A stretch of DNA of 64,000 nucleotides from Toxoplasma gondii ME49 (taxonomy: Eukaryota > Apicomplexa > Conoidasida > Eucoccidiorida > Sarcocystidae): positions 4,437,662-4,501,661 of the forward strand of contig NC_031474.1 of the NCBI RefSeq assembly GCF_000006565.2, in the 5' to 3' direction. Under the pieces are notes generated by a model, which ran no database searches, had not been told where the DNA came from, and worked only from the letters and a program-made list of their open reading frames with translations. Below are positions 11,615 through 25,100 of the stretch, piece by piece. Made by a program: the position numbers and the translations under genes. Within the stretch, counting starts at the first letter, position 1. Each line of letters begins with the position of its first letter.

Positions 11615-14600
11615 TATACCGAGTCACGTGGTCTTGCGGGGTGGGACAGCCACAGAAGAGTTGTTCAAACTAGTACTTGCCATGACCTTGCTCCCTGAGA
11701 CTCTCAATTGTTCTGCTTTTAAACTGGTTTTAGGTCTGCAAGGTAGTTATGGGCAAGTGCGACAGGGCAACGAGAAAAGCACGTGTTCTTGCGTCTGTTG
11801 CGAAGAAAGACGACAGCAGCCCCGATGATCCCGGTCGATAAGCTTTCCCAAGTGGTACCCTGGGCTCCACTGGAACTATCAGGTGCTTGAGAGGTGTGTT
11901 GGACTCTGGAGACAGAATCCACTCCACGTTCCCGGGCGTTCTGTAGAGCAGCGCAAGAATGCTTTGCAATATGGTTGACTGATGGAACAGGCGCTGCGCC
12001 CCCCGGGATGCCGCCATATGGATTTTTAATGTCACAGTCTCTCCTGACGGTGACTTCACCTGGAAGAAAGAGCGACTTGTGGCGAGTTCTGAATAGCATA
12101 TTTCAAATAAGGAGGTTCGCTCTATTGTTTTCGTCGTACGGGCGTGGCAAAGTACTCTGCGATTGTCAGCTTTCGTGAAGAGCATGACATCTTTACTTTA
12201 AACATACATAACTACCGCTTACGATACTCTGTCGTGTCACGATCTGTCGATTCGCAACAAAGTTGGAAGAAGAGTCCTACCGTTGTGGAATGGTGTGTGG
12301 TCAACAGCTGTCAGTGCCTGGAACTGGAATCTCTGCCTCATTCCTTCGGGCTGGTAAATAGGTCACATACCACGAAGTTGCGGGTGGAATGTCATACGGA
12401 TTGACACATTGGTTGCACAGCATCTATCAAGATGTCCTGTAGCCACAAGGTCCCGTGTCTTTTTGATCCGTTTTTTGAAGACACTACTGTGTCCGCCTTG
12501 CTAAAGACGTGCGATGTTGGCAGCATCGTATAACATGGTTTTCTGCAACGCTGAGGAAACTTCGAAAGACATCAATTCACTTTGACAAACCTACGCAGAC
12601 CTGGAACCCTATGGTGAGAGAAACACTTTTTTCTGAAAACCCGCCTTTCTAAATATCGTACTAGTGCGTGCATACAACGGCCTCCACAAGCTCGCTGTTG
12701 ACTTACACAGTGACGTCCATTATCCGCGCTTTACGCGTTTCGCCGAACGGACAGATTCTGTTACGCAGCTCAACGACTGTTTCGTGACGGTGCTTCCCGG
12801 AAGGAATGGCCGCTTGACGTGGTCTACAAGAGACTTCAACAGCGACGATATTCCCTCAGTTACACCCGTAAAGAATGCGGGCTCCCCCGCTCCATCGGCG
12901 GATCCCCTTGAAAATGCTATTACAAAAGACAGAAGAGGCTCTGCCACCTTGTCATGAATATACTTCAGATTCATATGAATCCAGAAGAGAACTCTGGTCC
13001 CCACAGCATGCCCCTGAACGCTGTAAGGGCCCCTTTGCGTGATTCATCACTACCCACCAACCTGTGATCGTGCTCCTCGTCCAGTTTGGGCTTCTCTAGC
13101 TGGGCACAGTGCCGACGAGCTTTGCTGCGGATCCTTGACACCAGTCTCGAGCGTAGGTGCGTCCTGTTTCTACGGAATACAAAGGCTAATGGTTTCCTGG
13201 AGCTCGGTTGGTTGAGATGGTACAGCGGTGTAGACTGAGTGCTACAGATGAGTAACTGTGTCCCTGACGCCAATCGTGAAGCTCCACTTGAGGGCATCTA
13301 CTGAAATGGCAAAGTAGAGCTTCCAGGTCAAACAGGTATATCGATCGAAACATATTCTTTTGAAAAGAAAATCGCTACACGACATCCAATAATTTGGCTG
13401 CCGGTGTGAAAGTTTTATTAGACAGGCTAGGAGCGATTAGGCTGCTAAGATTGCCCGAATCGATGAACATAAAAAGTCGTAAGACTGGGCTTGCTACCGC
13501 ATGGTTTGTAGCGTCGTGAGGACAACGCTTCACTACCTCCTACATTGACAGCCATGTACTGTTTCGTCCGGGCAGAGAGATTTTCACATGTGACGCTTTA
13601 ACGCCGTGAAGTATCGCTCCGCCATGCACGTCCTTTGGCCACCTCTAGTGGTATTTGGCGCGTTGTGAGCACCTCTTCAATATACAATAGTTTCTCTTGA
13701 ACTCATCAGAAGCGATAAATTGGTAAACGTGTAAGGCTTGCCCAGGAACAGAGAGTGTAACTACAATCGCAACTACACAGACAGGCGCACGCGTTGTCTC
13801 GCTACGCTGCTAGGGCTCCACGTCGCAAACACCAAGGCACCACATGGCATTGTGAGAAAGACCGAACAGACACACGCATATATCTCTACGACCTTGGGGG
13901 CTTAATTATGCCGAAGAAGGCGTTGCCAGCGTGGGGCGGAGCAAAAGCTTTTACTATGTCCTAAAGCAGCCACCGTGATGCCATTCTTTCTCAATATCCC
14001 TATAAATCAGGGCAGTTAAGGAACTGCATCGGAGAGACGGCGCGAAACCATGAACGCAAGCGTCTCCCAAGACGTATACAAATATTCGCTGTATAGAACA
14101 GTACGCCCCCGAACGGCCCATGGGCAACGGTCCAGTCATCTGGAATCCAGCGACGAATCATATCCAAGGGTATGCACTGCTACAGGAGATAGCTCAAAAC
14201 GAACTAGCATACTACTTCCACAGCACAAGCACAACGCACACACCAAGCATTTCATCTTATCTATGGCCCCTTTTCATTGGCGCTGGGGTCACAGACTCTA
14301 TATGAAATCCCTATACTCCCAAAAGCTGGGTTAAACAGTTCCACAAAAGACAGTCTGAGGCGAGTTCGACCGCCTTCACGCAGCTCAGTGACTCGTAGCC
14401 ACGACAGCAGGACGCTTGTGTGCAATGGCACTCGTCCACGGACCTGTACTCACAAGCACGCTATCTCACTGACACATGGACCTAGAAATACTTACTGTAC
14501 GAGTCAGGACACATGAGAGCGTGCAGCCACCGAAAAAGATAGTCAAAAACTCTCCCCTGCAAACGAGTGACCTCTTTGGCGTGCTGTCGTCAAAAAACTG

Positions 14601-14967
14601 GTCGCATTTCCACACGGAGTTATATGGAGCGAACGGAGATTAAGGGCCGCAGTTATGCGTGTCGCGTTCGGTCCGAGCAACACACTCCATCCATCTTCTG
14701 GCGGAAGCGAGATTCAACTCTGGAAAAGCCATCAAAACCAAAGTAACTGGTTCCATACCGATCCAGTACACGGAAGAATCCCCACAATCTCTTCAGAAAA
14801 GAAGCGCCGGCGGTCACAGGGTGTCATTTCCATCAATCGTACGCAGGGTGGCATCTTTTCCCTCGGTTCCTTATTTTATGAGTACAATTCGGTCGCATTT
14901 CCCTGGTCGGGCAGTCCATTCCGCCATCTCACCACAACAAGGACTTAAGTATGATACAATTTCCCAT
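11615..14967. other. Convergent intergenic region
   Basis: This lies between the 3' ends of the plus-strand Hsp100 gene and the minus-strand ApiAP2 gene and probably holds both 3' UTRs. An open frame at 12664-12957 has no ATG start and no recognisable domain. It could be a missed 3' exon of the Hsp100 gene, but no phase-compatible splice was convincing. Nothing else was seen. Confidence 0.5.
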
Positions 14968-17787
14968 CTAAGGGTCGCTTGTAACACTGAATGGGGATTC
15001 TTCTGAATGTGTGCCACCCTGTTTAGGTGATTTGCTCTGTTGTTTGTGCGAGACAACACGCTGGAGGAGAAGGAGTAAGTCTTGTTGTTGTTGTTTCTGA
15101 AAGTGGGCGTAAATGTCCTTTGATAACACAAGAAGCTGCTGGACGTGAAGATCCAACAGTTCCAGCAGTAATCGTTGTTGCAGATTGGGTGGACTTTGAC
15201 TGGGTAGCCTGGTACTTTCTAAGCAAGGGGAAAGTATGGATAGAAACTGAAACACCTGGTGCTGGTGCGTTGCCTTCTGCACATGCTCTAGGTGCCAGTG
15301 CAGAACCTGTTGGAGAAGCGATAGAGAACCAGCCGAGTGCAGCCCCCCCGTGACGCGAGGAGTTTCTTCACGTGAGTCATCCTCCGCATCTTCAGGGCAC
15401 CGGTTCCTTGCCGCAGCAAAAAATGATGGGGCCACCGTGAAGGATAAATCCTGAAGCATGAGTCGAACAGCATTTTTATAGAGTTCTAATGTCTGGCCTG
15501 AAGCTCGCCTAGGTCCAACACCACCGTGCGCTTTCCCGAAAGTTGCCTCGTCGACTGAGGGAATTGCTGTTTGTTCGGCAAATCGCGGAAGCACGGCATG
15601 CCGGTTAAGCCTGGAATGTCTATCTTCTACCGTGCTCTCCCGGAGCACTTTGTCTGCCAGAGCAGACGAAGACAGTTCCCGAGAGCCGCGCGGGAGGCGT
15701 TCGGCTGTCGATAAGAGTAATGAAGATGCGGTAGCAGGTGACGAAGATGCGGATGAAGAGCAGGACTCGAGAAGAGAGGTGGACCCTCCGGAACCTGCCA
15801 CAGATTCAAATGGCCCTGAGAAGTTCAGCAAGGACGCCGGCGATGTGGGCCCAGTAATCAAACCCGCCGGAGGTACGGAGCCCGCTAGGGGACCATGTGC
15901 TTTTGCATGTTTGCGGAAGTCCACAGCATGGAGATATGCCTGGTAGCAGTCCTCGTAGAATTTGTCGTAGAAATACTTCCGGTTTCCCTTCCAGTATACA
16001 GCCCATCGTCGCTTTGTGTTGTCGCGGGAGACTCCGCGGATAACGGGGTAAAATCTATGGCTTCTAAGGATGACTTTTTTGCTCATCGCACCCTCGGATA
16101 CGCTGTAGAAGGGCGTGCTTCCTGCACCTGTCCCGCCTCCTCCCCCTCCAGACCCGGCGTTGCGACCCCGTTCATGTTTGCCTGCTGTCGAGGTAAAGGA
16201 ATCGCTGACTTGCTCGTCAGTTCCCTGGTCGTCAGCTGTCGCAAGTGCCGCATCCAGTGTGGAGGAGGGGGAAGGAGAGTGGGACATTGAGGATTCACGA
16301 TCTTCCTCTTCCGCTAACACGGGGGCAGGATGGTGTCGAGCTTCAACTTCTTCCTTGGTAAGGCCGGCACCGTTCGAGAGAAAGGTATCACCTTGCGCGA
16401 ACGATGCCGCTGGTGAATTTTGACCGTTTCTGTTACTCTCTTCGCTGTCTGTTTGGCCGTCCGAAGCACGTTTTAACAACTGCTCCTGCAGCCGTGCCCA
16501 CGCTGCGTCTGTATCCGCATGGACACCTCCTGACCAGCTCCGTTTCCTCAGCTGTTCATCACCACCTTCGCATTCGCCGGCGCTGATGACTAGCCGCTGA
16601 TGTTGTTGTTTTCTATGCATCTCGTATGCCTCTGTTGCAGTAAGAGTTCTTCGAACGGTCCGCCTCGAATCGACATCCACAGTTGTTGCGTCAGTTGCCC
16701 CCTGTAGAGAGGCATCATTAGCATCTGCTTCGGTCACGTGATTGTGCAGAACACCCACCTGAGCACTAGGATGGCGACTATCATTGGCACTGAAGGAATT
16801 ACTCGACCGGGCCCCCTCACTATGGATGCGGCAGCCAGATGTAACAATTGTTAAGGCCCCTTTGCTTGCGTCAGTTGTATCCCCCTGAGTTGTGCCCGTA
16901 TTCACATCGCCAAGGCCGATATCACCACCTACGTAGGCGTCATAAAGGCTCGGCGTAGCGGCTTTCGCGGGGTCCTCCCTGGGAGTGATACTGGTCAAGG
17001 GGAACCCTGAAATCTTCCCCTTTCGGCTTGGCGCTGCAACATCTTCTTCTTCGTGGTTCCTTCCTCCTTCGTCTCTGTTCACTGCCTTCTCCTCGAGATT
17101 CTCCCGAGATGACCCGTCTCTCAGAGTGTTACTAAGCCCAGCGCCCGCCTGCGGAGCACCCACGGAGCCACAACCAAGCGCCGTTTTTGTTGGGCAGTCT
17201 CTAGCTCCGAGCGCGTCGTCAGCTGCTTCAAGAGAAGCGACCCTACTTGTTGCACACGTACTCCTGGTGATGCGATCAGACATTTCACTACCCCGTTGAT
17301 GCCTACCGTCTGATGGCAGCCAGTCCGAAACTACAGAAGCGAGTGGAGGAGCACATGTAGCGCCGGCAACAGCGTTTGAGCTAGTGTCTCTCCCCCACAG
17401 CTGATTACGCTGCACGGATTCTCCTGAGTTCGCCGCCTTGTGATGTACGAAAGGCTCGTCGTCTACGTCAGTCCCCATTTCGACAGCGTCGTCAACGCCA
17501 TTGTTGAACACGAACGGTCGGAAGAGCCTAGCGCTCTCTCCGCTTAGATGGCGCACACGTCGCTTCCGCGCATTTTCTCCAATCGTGGCGGTATCGAAAA
17601 TTAGCACGTTGTGGCTAGACCGGACTCGCTTTTTCTCCTCTCTCGGCTCATGAGAATGGGTGACCCTGTCGCAGCCGAGCGTCGGTTCAGACGGGAGCTC
17701 GACGGACGCTGTGCACGGAGACGCCACAAGCGGTGACGATGTCGCCTCTGAAACGGACGAATTGTCAACCACCGGTTTTGCCATCAT
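14968..17787 (-). CDS. ApiAP2 transcription factor with one AP2 domain and an ACDC-like domain
   Basis: A predicted sequence-specific DNA-binding nuclear protein of 939 aa encoded by one uninterrupted exon. The only clear AP2 domain lies at about residues 570-632: a three-strand core with RGVSRDNTKRRWAVYW, then KYFYDKFYEDCYQAYLHAV as the start of the helix. Near the C-terminus, about 765-860, LYKNAVRLMLQDL followed by a second helical block resembles the AP2-coincident C-terminal (ACDC) domain. The first 560 residues are low-complexity, rich in Ser, Asp, Glu and Gly, with a basic KRRVRH patch and a Gly run just before the AP2 domain. The tail is Gln- and Leu-rich. Two consecutive ATGs mark the start, so the protein could begin at either. 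It is transcribed divergently from the three-AP2 gene at 22183, with 4.4 kb between them. Target sites and life stage cannot be read from sequence. Confidence 0.93.
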   Translation of the reverse strand: MMAKPVVDNSSVSEATSSPLVASPCTASVELPSEPTLGCDRVTHSHEPREEKKRVRSSHNVLIFDTATIGENARKRRVRHLSGESARLFRPFVFNNGVDDAVEMGTDVDDEPFVHHKAANSGESVQRNQLWGRDTSSNAVAGATCAPPLASVVSDWLPSDGRHQRGSEMSDRITRSTCATSRVASLEAADDALGARDCPTKTALGCGSVGAPQAGAGLSNTLRDGSSRENLEEKAVNRDEGGRNHEEEDVAAPSRKGKISGFPLTSITPREDPAKAATPSLYDAYVGGDIGLGDVNTGTTQGDTTDASKGALTIVTSGCRIHSEGARSSNSFSANDSRHPSAQVGVLHNHVTEADANDASLQGATDATTVDVDSRRTVRRTLTATEAYEMHRKQQHQRLVISAGECEGGDEQLRKRSWSGGVHADTDAAWARLQEQLLKRASDGQTDSEESNRNGQNSPAASFAQGDTFLSNGAGLTKEEVEARHHPAPVLAEEEDRESSMSHSPSPSSTLDAALATADDQGTDEQVSDSFTSTAGKHERGRNAGSGGGGGGTGAGSTPFYSVSEGAMSKKVILRSHRFYPVIRGVSRDNTKRRWAVYWKGNRKYFYDKFYEDCYQAYLHAVDFRKHAKAHGPLAGSVPPAGLITGPTSPASLLNFSGPFESVAGSGGSTSLLESCSSSASSSPATASSLLLSTAERLPRGSRELSSSALADKVLRESTVEDRHSRLNRHAVLPRFAEQTAIPSVDEATFGKAHGGVGPRRASGQTLELYKNAVRLMLQDLSFTVAPSFFAAARNRCPEDAEDDSREETPRVTGGLHSAGSLSLLQQVLHWHLEHVQKATHQHQVFQFLSILSPCLESTRLPSQSPPNLQQRLLLELLDLHVQQLLVLSKDIYAHFQKQQQQDLLLLLQRVVSHKQQSKSPKQGGTHSEESPFSVTSDP

Positions 17788-20700
17788 CCCTTAGAAAATA
17801 GAACATGCACTGAAACACTGCAGCACTTTGAGGGCTCACGCTCGTCAGGAGCAGCTGTGTGAGGTCACGCCGCCACACCGATTAGTACCGCGACCGGGTC
17901 ACCCCCACAAACCGGGACACGACGGTGCTTCTTTATGATCGTGGCGACAGTCCGACAAAACGTCAATCAAACAGAGTGATATGAGATGGCGTCTGTGCCC
18001 TCCTCAGATGCGCGTCTTTGTAAAGATTTGTTTCGTTTTAGCCGCCTCCTACGCAGTGCTCGCACACTATGAGAACAACGCTGCAAGTACACTCACCGGT
18101 CACACTACAAGATGTCAGACGCACTGTGGAAAAGAAAAGACGCTGTAAAAGTGGAAGGTTCGAAGCAATTCACTCGTCACCCAGCTCAGCTGATCGAAGG
18201 GGGGGAGGAGTTGGCCGGCAGGCGACAGGCGGCTGGTGCGCTGCCAGTCCGCGTCGTAGGCAACTGGGAAGCCCTGGTGTCCGACTGCCACGACTAGCTG
18301 CAGCCTTGCAAGAGTGGACGGCCAGGCAAGTTGTACCGCTGCAAAGCCGCCACGCAAGAAATCAACTCTGTCCTGCCGCCAAACAGCACCGCAAAATGTT
18401 TTTGTGCGTGCCTGTAATTTTCTTCTGTCTCCTGCAAGTCTGGAATTCACTCCACGCAAGGCGGATTCCGTAACTCCTAACACGGAAAGTGCCAGACGGG
18501 CGTGCGTAGGGCACGGACGCGGGGCCACCAAACAAAATCAGTGTCAGCTCTGGTTGGGCTTTCGCAATGGAACGGCTGGACTCTTCGTCCAAATGCAGTG
18601 AAAATACATTCGTAGCTGGTTTGTCACACATATGACGAAAAACACACTCCCAAACATGAATTCGGCTCTGGTCATGCGTATCAGCGGGCCACAGGCGCAC
18701 TGTCGACGAACAGGGAAGCGCGACAACGTTCTGGGCCGTCACGGCGGGGGGAGGTGGTTTGTCTGCCTTGCAGGACCGGCGCCTCCCGCCTGATAGATTG
18801 ACTGTTTTGAGACTGACGTAGGCTATTTCAGACAGCACCCAAACTAGCCCAAGGCGAGCAAACGTATTCGCTCCTGCACACGTTACAAAAACGCATCCCA
18901 CAAAAGCGCCGTAGCCGGGTACTCGGGGTCGCGAAATGGTAAGTGCTAACTCCTAGTGAGGTACGAACGACAGGGGACTCCGTCTGCCGCTGGTACAATG
19001 TCGCCACTCACACGAGGTAAAAACGACCCTGAAGTTGTTATGTCGCAAACAGCAAAGCGGATCTGGCACAACCCTATGAAAGGGTACTTGGAATACTGCA
19101 ACCACGGCGATGAATGCCATTCCTCGAAGGACAGGATAAAACAGTAATATCTAATGGATATCTCTCATGGTACGGGAGCGGACACCGGAGACTATTGGGC
19201 AGGGAGTGGGTGAGGGGAAGACGGTAAGTGGGGGGTAGTAGTCGCGCGGAACGGGAAGTGGCCAGGGCACGGAACTACCTGAAGGGAGCCACTGACTACA
19301 GGTATTACTCGCGCCTAGTAACACCGCGGAAGTGGCACGCGCCTCCAGCATTAAGCTGTGCGTTGGCGCCGGCGTACCACCCAACTTGGGAAGTGTGACC
19401 AACCCTGGATCGGGTGGTTCTGCCCTCAACAACAAAGAATCGGTGATCCGGGAGCAGTTCAGCGATGTGGGGAGCCCGCCACTCTGTGCTCATGGTGTAG
19501 CTACTCTCAGCCCCACCATCACACTGTAAAAAAGCCGTTCTGTCCCTCAGGGGAAACCATGTTCCGCTACGGGAATGATGGGGCCCTCAGCCCTTCGGGA
19601 GTCCATGCGGAACTAAATCCTATCCGGAGGTCGGACCCAGTGCTCTGAAAATAGAAATAGCGAAGCCACAGGGGAACTCCTTCGAAACTACAAGCATATC
19701 TACCATGGACAACTCAAGCGTAACCAAGATAAGCTTCGTTTCCAGTCTGCGTTTGACACTGACGCAGGCTGTCGAAGACTGCAAGCAGCACACATGGCAA
19801 GCACTGCCTGATCAACCAGCCCAAAGACGCCAAAATCCACTCCCAGGTGGAGTTCTTGCAATGAAAATGGTTTTGTTTCGCTACCCGGAGAAAATAACAT
19901 GGGCGCGTGGAATGATTGGTAACGAAGGATGTGTCCTCTCCCGTGTAGGGCCTTAACACCGACGATAAGCGAAGAGGTTCTGCTAGTAATCAAATTTTCT
20001 GCTGCGTCTCTCCGGTCGTTAGTGACAACTGTCATCATCGCCAAATGTCTGGTGCCTCACCGAACGTAGGTTTCTCGGACAAGACTTTATTGTGTGATTT
20101 AAGTGTTTCTCCACGCCAAAGCGTTTGAGCTAAGACGATAGCTGGACCAACGCTGTTGCTTATTTACTAACCGTGTAACTAATCACTCGTTCCCGAAAAC
20201 AACCCCTTCATTTGAGTAAACTACGGCAGGTGCTCTTTTGTAAACATGGAGACTACCCAGCAGTAGCAGCACCGCATTCGCCTGCACATTCATGTTTCAA
20301 ATGATTCAAAACTTGTTTCGGCTGACTCCCTCCCGTCTCACGAGGTCCGCATGGCCGGATTATTGACAACACGGCACCGAAAAACGAGGACGTGCCGCAT
20401 AGCCGTTATTTTGCATACGAGCTGCGGAAATTCCCAAGGACATGAGACAGCGACATTCGCCACCTCTTCTGTGTCCGAAGACGAGCGTCGTGGGGACGGC
20501 GATTGTTCCAAGAACACGGTCCTTCACCAAGGAACCAATATGGTGCTAAACCAAACACAAGGGATGGTCGCATATAAGCAGCAGCCGCTTCATGCTTAAC
20601 TCCGGACAGCGATACCAGCTATAGCGACCTTCTACATCCTTGAATAATGAGGGAATTTCCGTTCTTCATTCGCCACTTTCTTTTTATGATCCCCACTTTG

Positions 20701-22182
20701 TTGTCTGACTTCGGAGGGACAACGCACCTCATGTTTTAGGTATTCGCTTCTACTCTTCAGTGTACCCAGGACCCATAGCAGTAACACTGCCCGTACACCA
20801 AGTCTCCGTATTGTAATACCCCTGTTGTTGGAACAGAGAAAGGCAGTGGCCGCCAGGTGAACTAGTATTGCAAATGCGCCATACGCATAGCTGACATCGG
20901 GAGCAGAAAATGTAAATAAGTGAAACGATGTTTTGGTGCTGACTTCAACGGATGCATTGCTGAAGCACCGGAGAAATGCCGCTAAAAAAACTCGACCAGC
21001 GTATTCGTCTCCCCGGACAGCGTAGCAAAGAAAATTGCATGTGAATCTACAAGGTAAAGCACCTAAGGCCGAGATTATTCCAGGCACAGAGGGATAACAC
21101 GGGCATTCGCTGAGGTATGAGCCCATATGTTTTCTTCGAGTTCACTGGTGCGCGGCGCAACTGTGGGCGAGAAGAAATGTGAGCACCACCAGTGAAAAGC
21201 GTATATATGTGCACCTTGTCTATCGAAAAACGTTGGTGTTGATCTTCACTGCCATTCATTTTGCAGTATATTCTGCTACTGAAAAAATATAATGAAAGCC
21301 TATTAGATGATGATGTAGATGGATATGGGAACCAGTGTATACCCGCTTGCCCGCAGTGGCACTTCCAGCAACCTTTCCTGCCCGTCCTGCCGGTGAGTGG
21401 GAGTAGTGGGTCCTGAACAGCCAATAGTTCTGGAAAGACATACGGGAAAGTTACTCTGAGAGTATGTAGACCATGTCAACGATCGAAGGGTACAGATACC
21501 GTGTCCTCCAGCACCGGTTGTCGCGAATGAGCAGGATGTGGACGACTAACCACCTCCGTTCGCGGTGCACACTGACACAACAAACCTTGCTTCAGAATAA
21601 GCTTCGTAGCACCGGTCAAAAACAACGCTGTGTTACCCGATTATCAGAAAGCATAACAACACATAATCGAGCGTTTTGAAAAGGCATATCTTCTCGGTCT
21701 TTTGTGCCAGGTTGTGTGAGTGACGACTGTTCAACGGGCGATCGCCGCCGCGGTGTTCCGCACTGTGGTGGACAACTGCATGCACCAGTTGCAAAACTGC
21801 CACGGCACTTCGTCTGGCGAGACGGGATATCCCACCATTTACGAAACAGTATTCTTTAAGTCGTGGCCGGTCTTTCAGTATGTGAAGTGGGTCACTGTCT
21901 CCATCAGTAGACATTCTTTGTGCATTTCGTCCGGCTGTACACAAACTATACGGTGTACCGAATTGAGCGCATGCAGCCAGCTTTCTCGAACTCGAATGCC
22001 TCTGAGATTGTTCGCACGGCACTGGTGACAGTCCGGCTCTCATGGAGCTGATACTTTTGCCTTGTCATCGCACCGTGTGAGTATTCCCATCTTGTGGCAC
22101 TTGCTTGCATTTGAGTACGACGACCGTGTGGCCAGTGCAGTCAGATTGTACGTTGTATGATGTAACGCCGACTTTCCTCAGG
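17788..22182. other. Divergent intergenic region between two ApiAP2 genes
   Basis: About 4.4 kb separates the two ATGs. No frame here carries a recognised domain or a convincing ATG-started coding run. The stretch probably holds two promoters and long 5' leaders. GCATGC-type elements occur at 21777 and 21969, close to the plus-strand gene. Confidence 0.55.
21777..21784. promoter_or_regulatory. TGCATGCA palindrome upstream of the three-AP2 gene
   Basis: The palindrome TGCATGCA lies about 400 bp upstream of the ATG at 22183, and a second GCATGC core lies at 21969-21974. Two cores within 200 bp of a transcription-factor start are a little more suggestive than one. Function is inferred only from the known use of this motif in coccidian promoters. 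Confidence 0.28.
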
Positions 22183-25100
22183 ATGGAAGCAGAAGTCAAG
22201 CAGTTTTCAGGGTGCTGCGGATCAAGTATTTCAGCCCAGAGCAGCACCCATGGACAATATAGGAGGGGTTCTCCTCGCGTCGCAGGAATTAACGATGACT
22301 GCGGTCTGCCTGAGAGGCTCCAGAGTCAGTGCACCGAGGCACTCGTCTGGGCACTGTTTGAGCAACCACGACGTCTCGCCGGTCTTCTGCGAGAGGCTAT
22401 CAACAAGCGTCCGGACGGCTCAGATAGCCATGAGGCTTTCGTGCCGTCCGTTGGCCGACCGTGCCACACAAGCGGCTTTTCGGACCGGGACGCAAAGCAG
22501 CCGGAGCCTGAGAATGCACGCCAGACGGGAACTGAGACGAGCTGTTGCCCATCAGGGTCGCTCTCACCGGAAGAAATGCCGAGTGTGTGGAAGTCGGAGG
22601 CGAACAAGTGTGTTCCCAGCGGTGCGCCCTCTGCTCAGCCAGCCTCCGGGAGTTTACGAGAGGAAACGGGTCGAGGTAGTGAGGTGGACAGTTGCAACTC
22701 TGCGTGTACTTGCTCATCATGCGCCTTCAGTCTCGAGCGGTCTGTTCTTCAGCTCCGCAAGGCTGTTGAGATGCGTTTGCTCAGAGTCGATCAGCAGGCA
22801 GACCGCCTGGCGGACAACATAGTCGACACTTACAACAAACTTTCTGAACTCGCCGCAGACCTGGACGACTTGGCAGATGCGGTGAAGCAGGATGACGCCG
22901 GAAGTCCCATATACAACTCGACGGGGGAAGGTTTTTCAACAGGCATACACTGTTCGGGGCAAGCGCTGAGTATCAACTGTGTCACACGAGCGAGTTCAGA
23001 GTACGAAAGCGTGGCGAGAAACCTAGATTCCTGCCAACTCTTGCCGACAAACAGTGGAGACCAGCCAACCTTAAAGGCGGCAGTTAGCAGCCGTCTCTCG
23101 ACCGGCTCTGAATCGAACGGGAACCTGACTGAAAGCGAGGCTATTCCAGGTGGTGGTCGTGGCACCTGTCCCGCTGGCAGTAACGGGGTCAATCCCAGGG
23201 AGGGAGCCTTGGGAGGCAGCGCGGCTGGAAGCTTCTGCTCTGAAAAACATAGCAGGGTTGAATGCAGCCATCCCGAAGGTAAGGCGAGAAATGCGGATTA
23301 CTCCCTGTCTATTTCTCGAAATGGCGGGCGACTTGTAATGAACTCGTGGTGCCGTGGTCCGTACACAAAAACGGCTGCGCCGCTGACACACAACAGGCCC
23401 CGAATGTGACATAGACGTACAGGGCCACGCAGGTCTCGACCCAGATTATATTCACATGATGCTGGATAGGTGCCCGTGTTCGTGAAGTGTGACTGAACTT
23501 TGCTGTCGTCGCGCTCGGCGCGAGTGTGCGTTAAAAACTGCGCAATCTCTTGCTCTCGTCTGGAATCATACCGACGCAGGTAGACTTCTTCAGAGGGAAG
23601 CGTGTAATTCTGTCTCGTGTCTCCTGTCTATCGAATGTGCGCAGCATCTTCATCGCCGAATGCCCCCTTTCATGCTTTTTTGTCTGCGCCGATCATCCCG
23701 CGAGCTGCGACTCGACCACGCTGGTGGCGCGGAGAGTCACAGAGCGACCACCGTTACGAGTTGTGCCTGAAATGGAACCAAGGAGATGAGGTCGGGCCTA
23801 TTACTTGCGTGGACGAGACAGCTTGCGGTGGTCACAAAGATGCCAAGACCGACGACGAAGGCGTGAGATTCAGCGATGGCCAAGAAAGCGACCCGTATCA
23901 CATGCAAAACCAGGACTTTTTTTCCCTCACGGACGTGATAGCCCCGTTCATTCGTGAGTCAGTTTCGCCGCGGCGCGTTCACGAACACACAGGTTCGTTC
24001 GATACCCCTTCTTCAAGTAGTGTGACAATGCCTCGTCAAACTGCGGGTCTCCCGAGACCAGAAGGTGAAGAGTATGAAGGCGCGAAACGGTCAATCGGTA
24101 CCGATGAGGACAGCAAGGGAGGATGCTCGAAAGACGACACCCAGCGGCTTGAGGTGGACGAGGGCGAACATCTTTGTAGTCTATTAAATGGCGGCGGTGG
24201 CATAACGCGTTGGTGCTCTTTCGCGTCAAGAAGGGTTGGAGACTTCAAGTCTTTCACGAGTCGTCAGGAGGCACCCTTTCCAGCTTCAATTCGAGCGTGT
24301 GAGGCACTGCTTTCGGTACCAGGCAGTAGGCATATTACAGACAGCCGAAATCCGGCTAGAGGAGTGCCGTTCTGTGGCGTAGACGCGACCCCGTGGCTCG
24401 CTGCTGTAAACACCTCTTATGCCGCTGGGATCCCTGCTCTGATGCTCCCTCAAATTGTCCGAGGTCGCTCCCACCCTACTCGAAGTCGGTGGGGTGAAAT
24501 GCACGACACTGGCCGAGTCATGGGACTTGCGTCGCGCCGGGGTGCTGGCTCCCCAGACAGTCAGAGAGACGGGGCAGCTTGTGCAGAAAGCAACCCACAG
24601 TCGGGTGTTCATCTTGAGGACGGTAGTGAGTGTGAACCTAGCGTATCGTTGCAAAGTCGAGACGACTGTGAGCAGCCATGGGGACCGAGTTGTTCTGAGG
24701 AGCGGGTTCGACAGAGTTTGCAAAGCCAAGGACACAGCTCGCCGGCAGGAGCTCAAGCGGCACAGCTCGAGACGAAACAGAGTGCTGTAAAAGGAAGAGG
24801 ACCCCCGGTTGGGTCTACGACGATGGGCGCGACGATGGCTTTTCCACATGTGAAAGGCGTTACTTACAATAGGATGAAGAAGTACTGGATCGCTCAGTGG
24901 ATAGAGAATGGCCAGTCGAAGGTGAAGTATTTCTCTACTTTCAAGTACGGCGACCAAGTTGCGCATGACCTGGCCGTCGAGTGGCGGTAAGCAGAGAAAA
25001 CGCGTGTCCGCATTTAGGTGCCAGAAGTTTCTGTCAAAAGGCGCAACATCTATGGAATACCTGTAAATCGTAGAATTCCACTCGGGTCATGACGTTGACT

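Noticed and set aside
12664..12957. 98-codon open frame downstream of the Hsp100 gene
   Set aside because: It starts at GTG, has no ATG and no recognised domain, and I could not join it in phase to exon 16 with good splice sites; the in-frame stop at 11612 closes the gene more simply.
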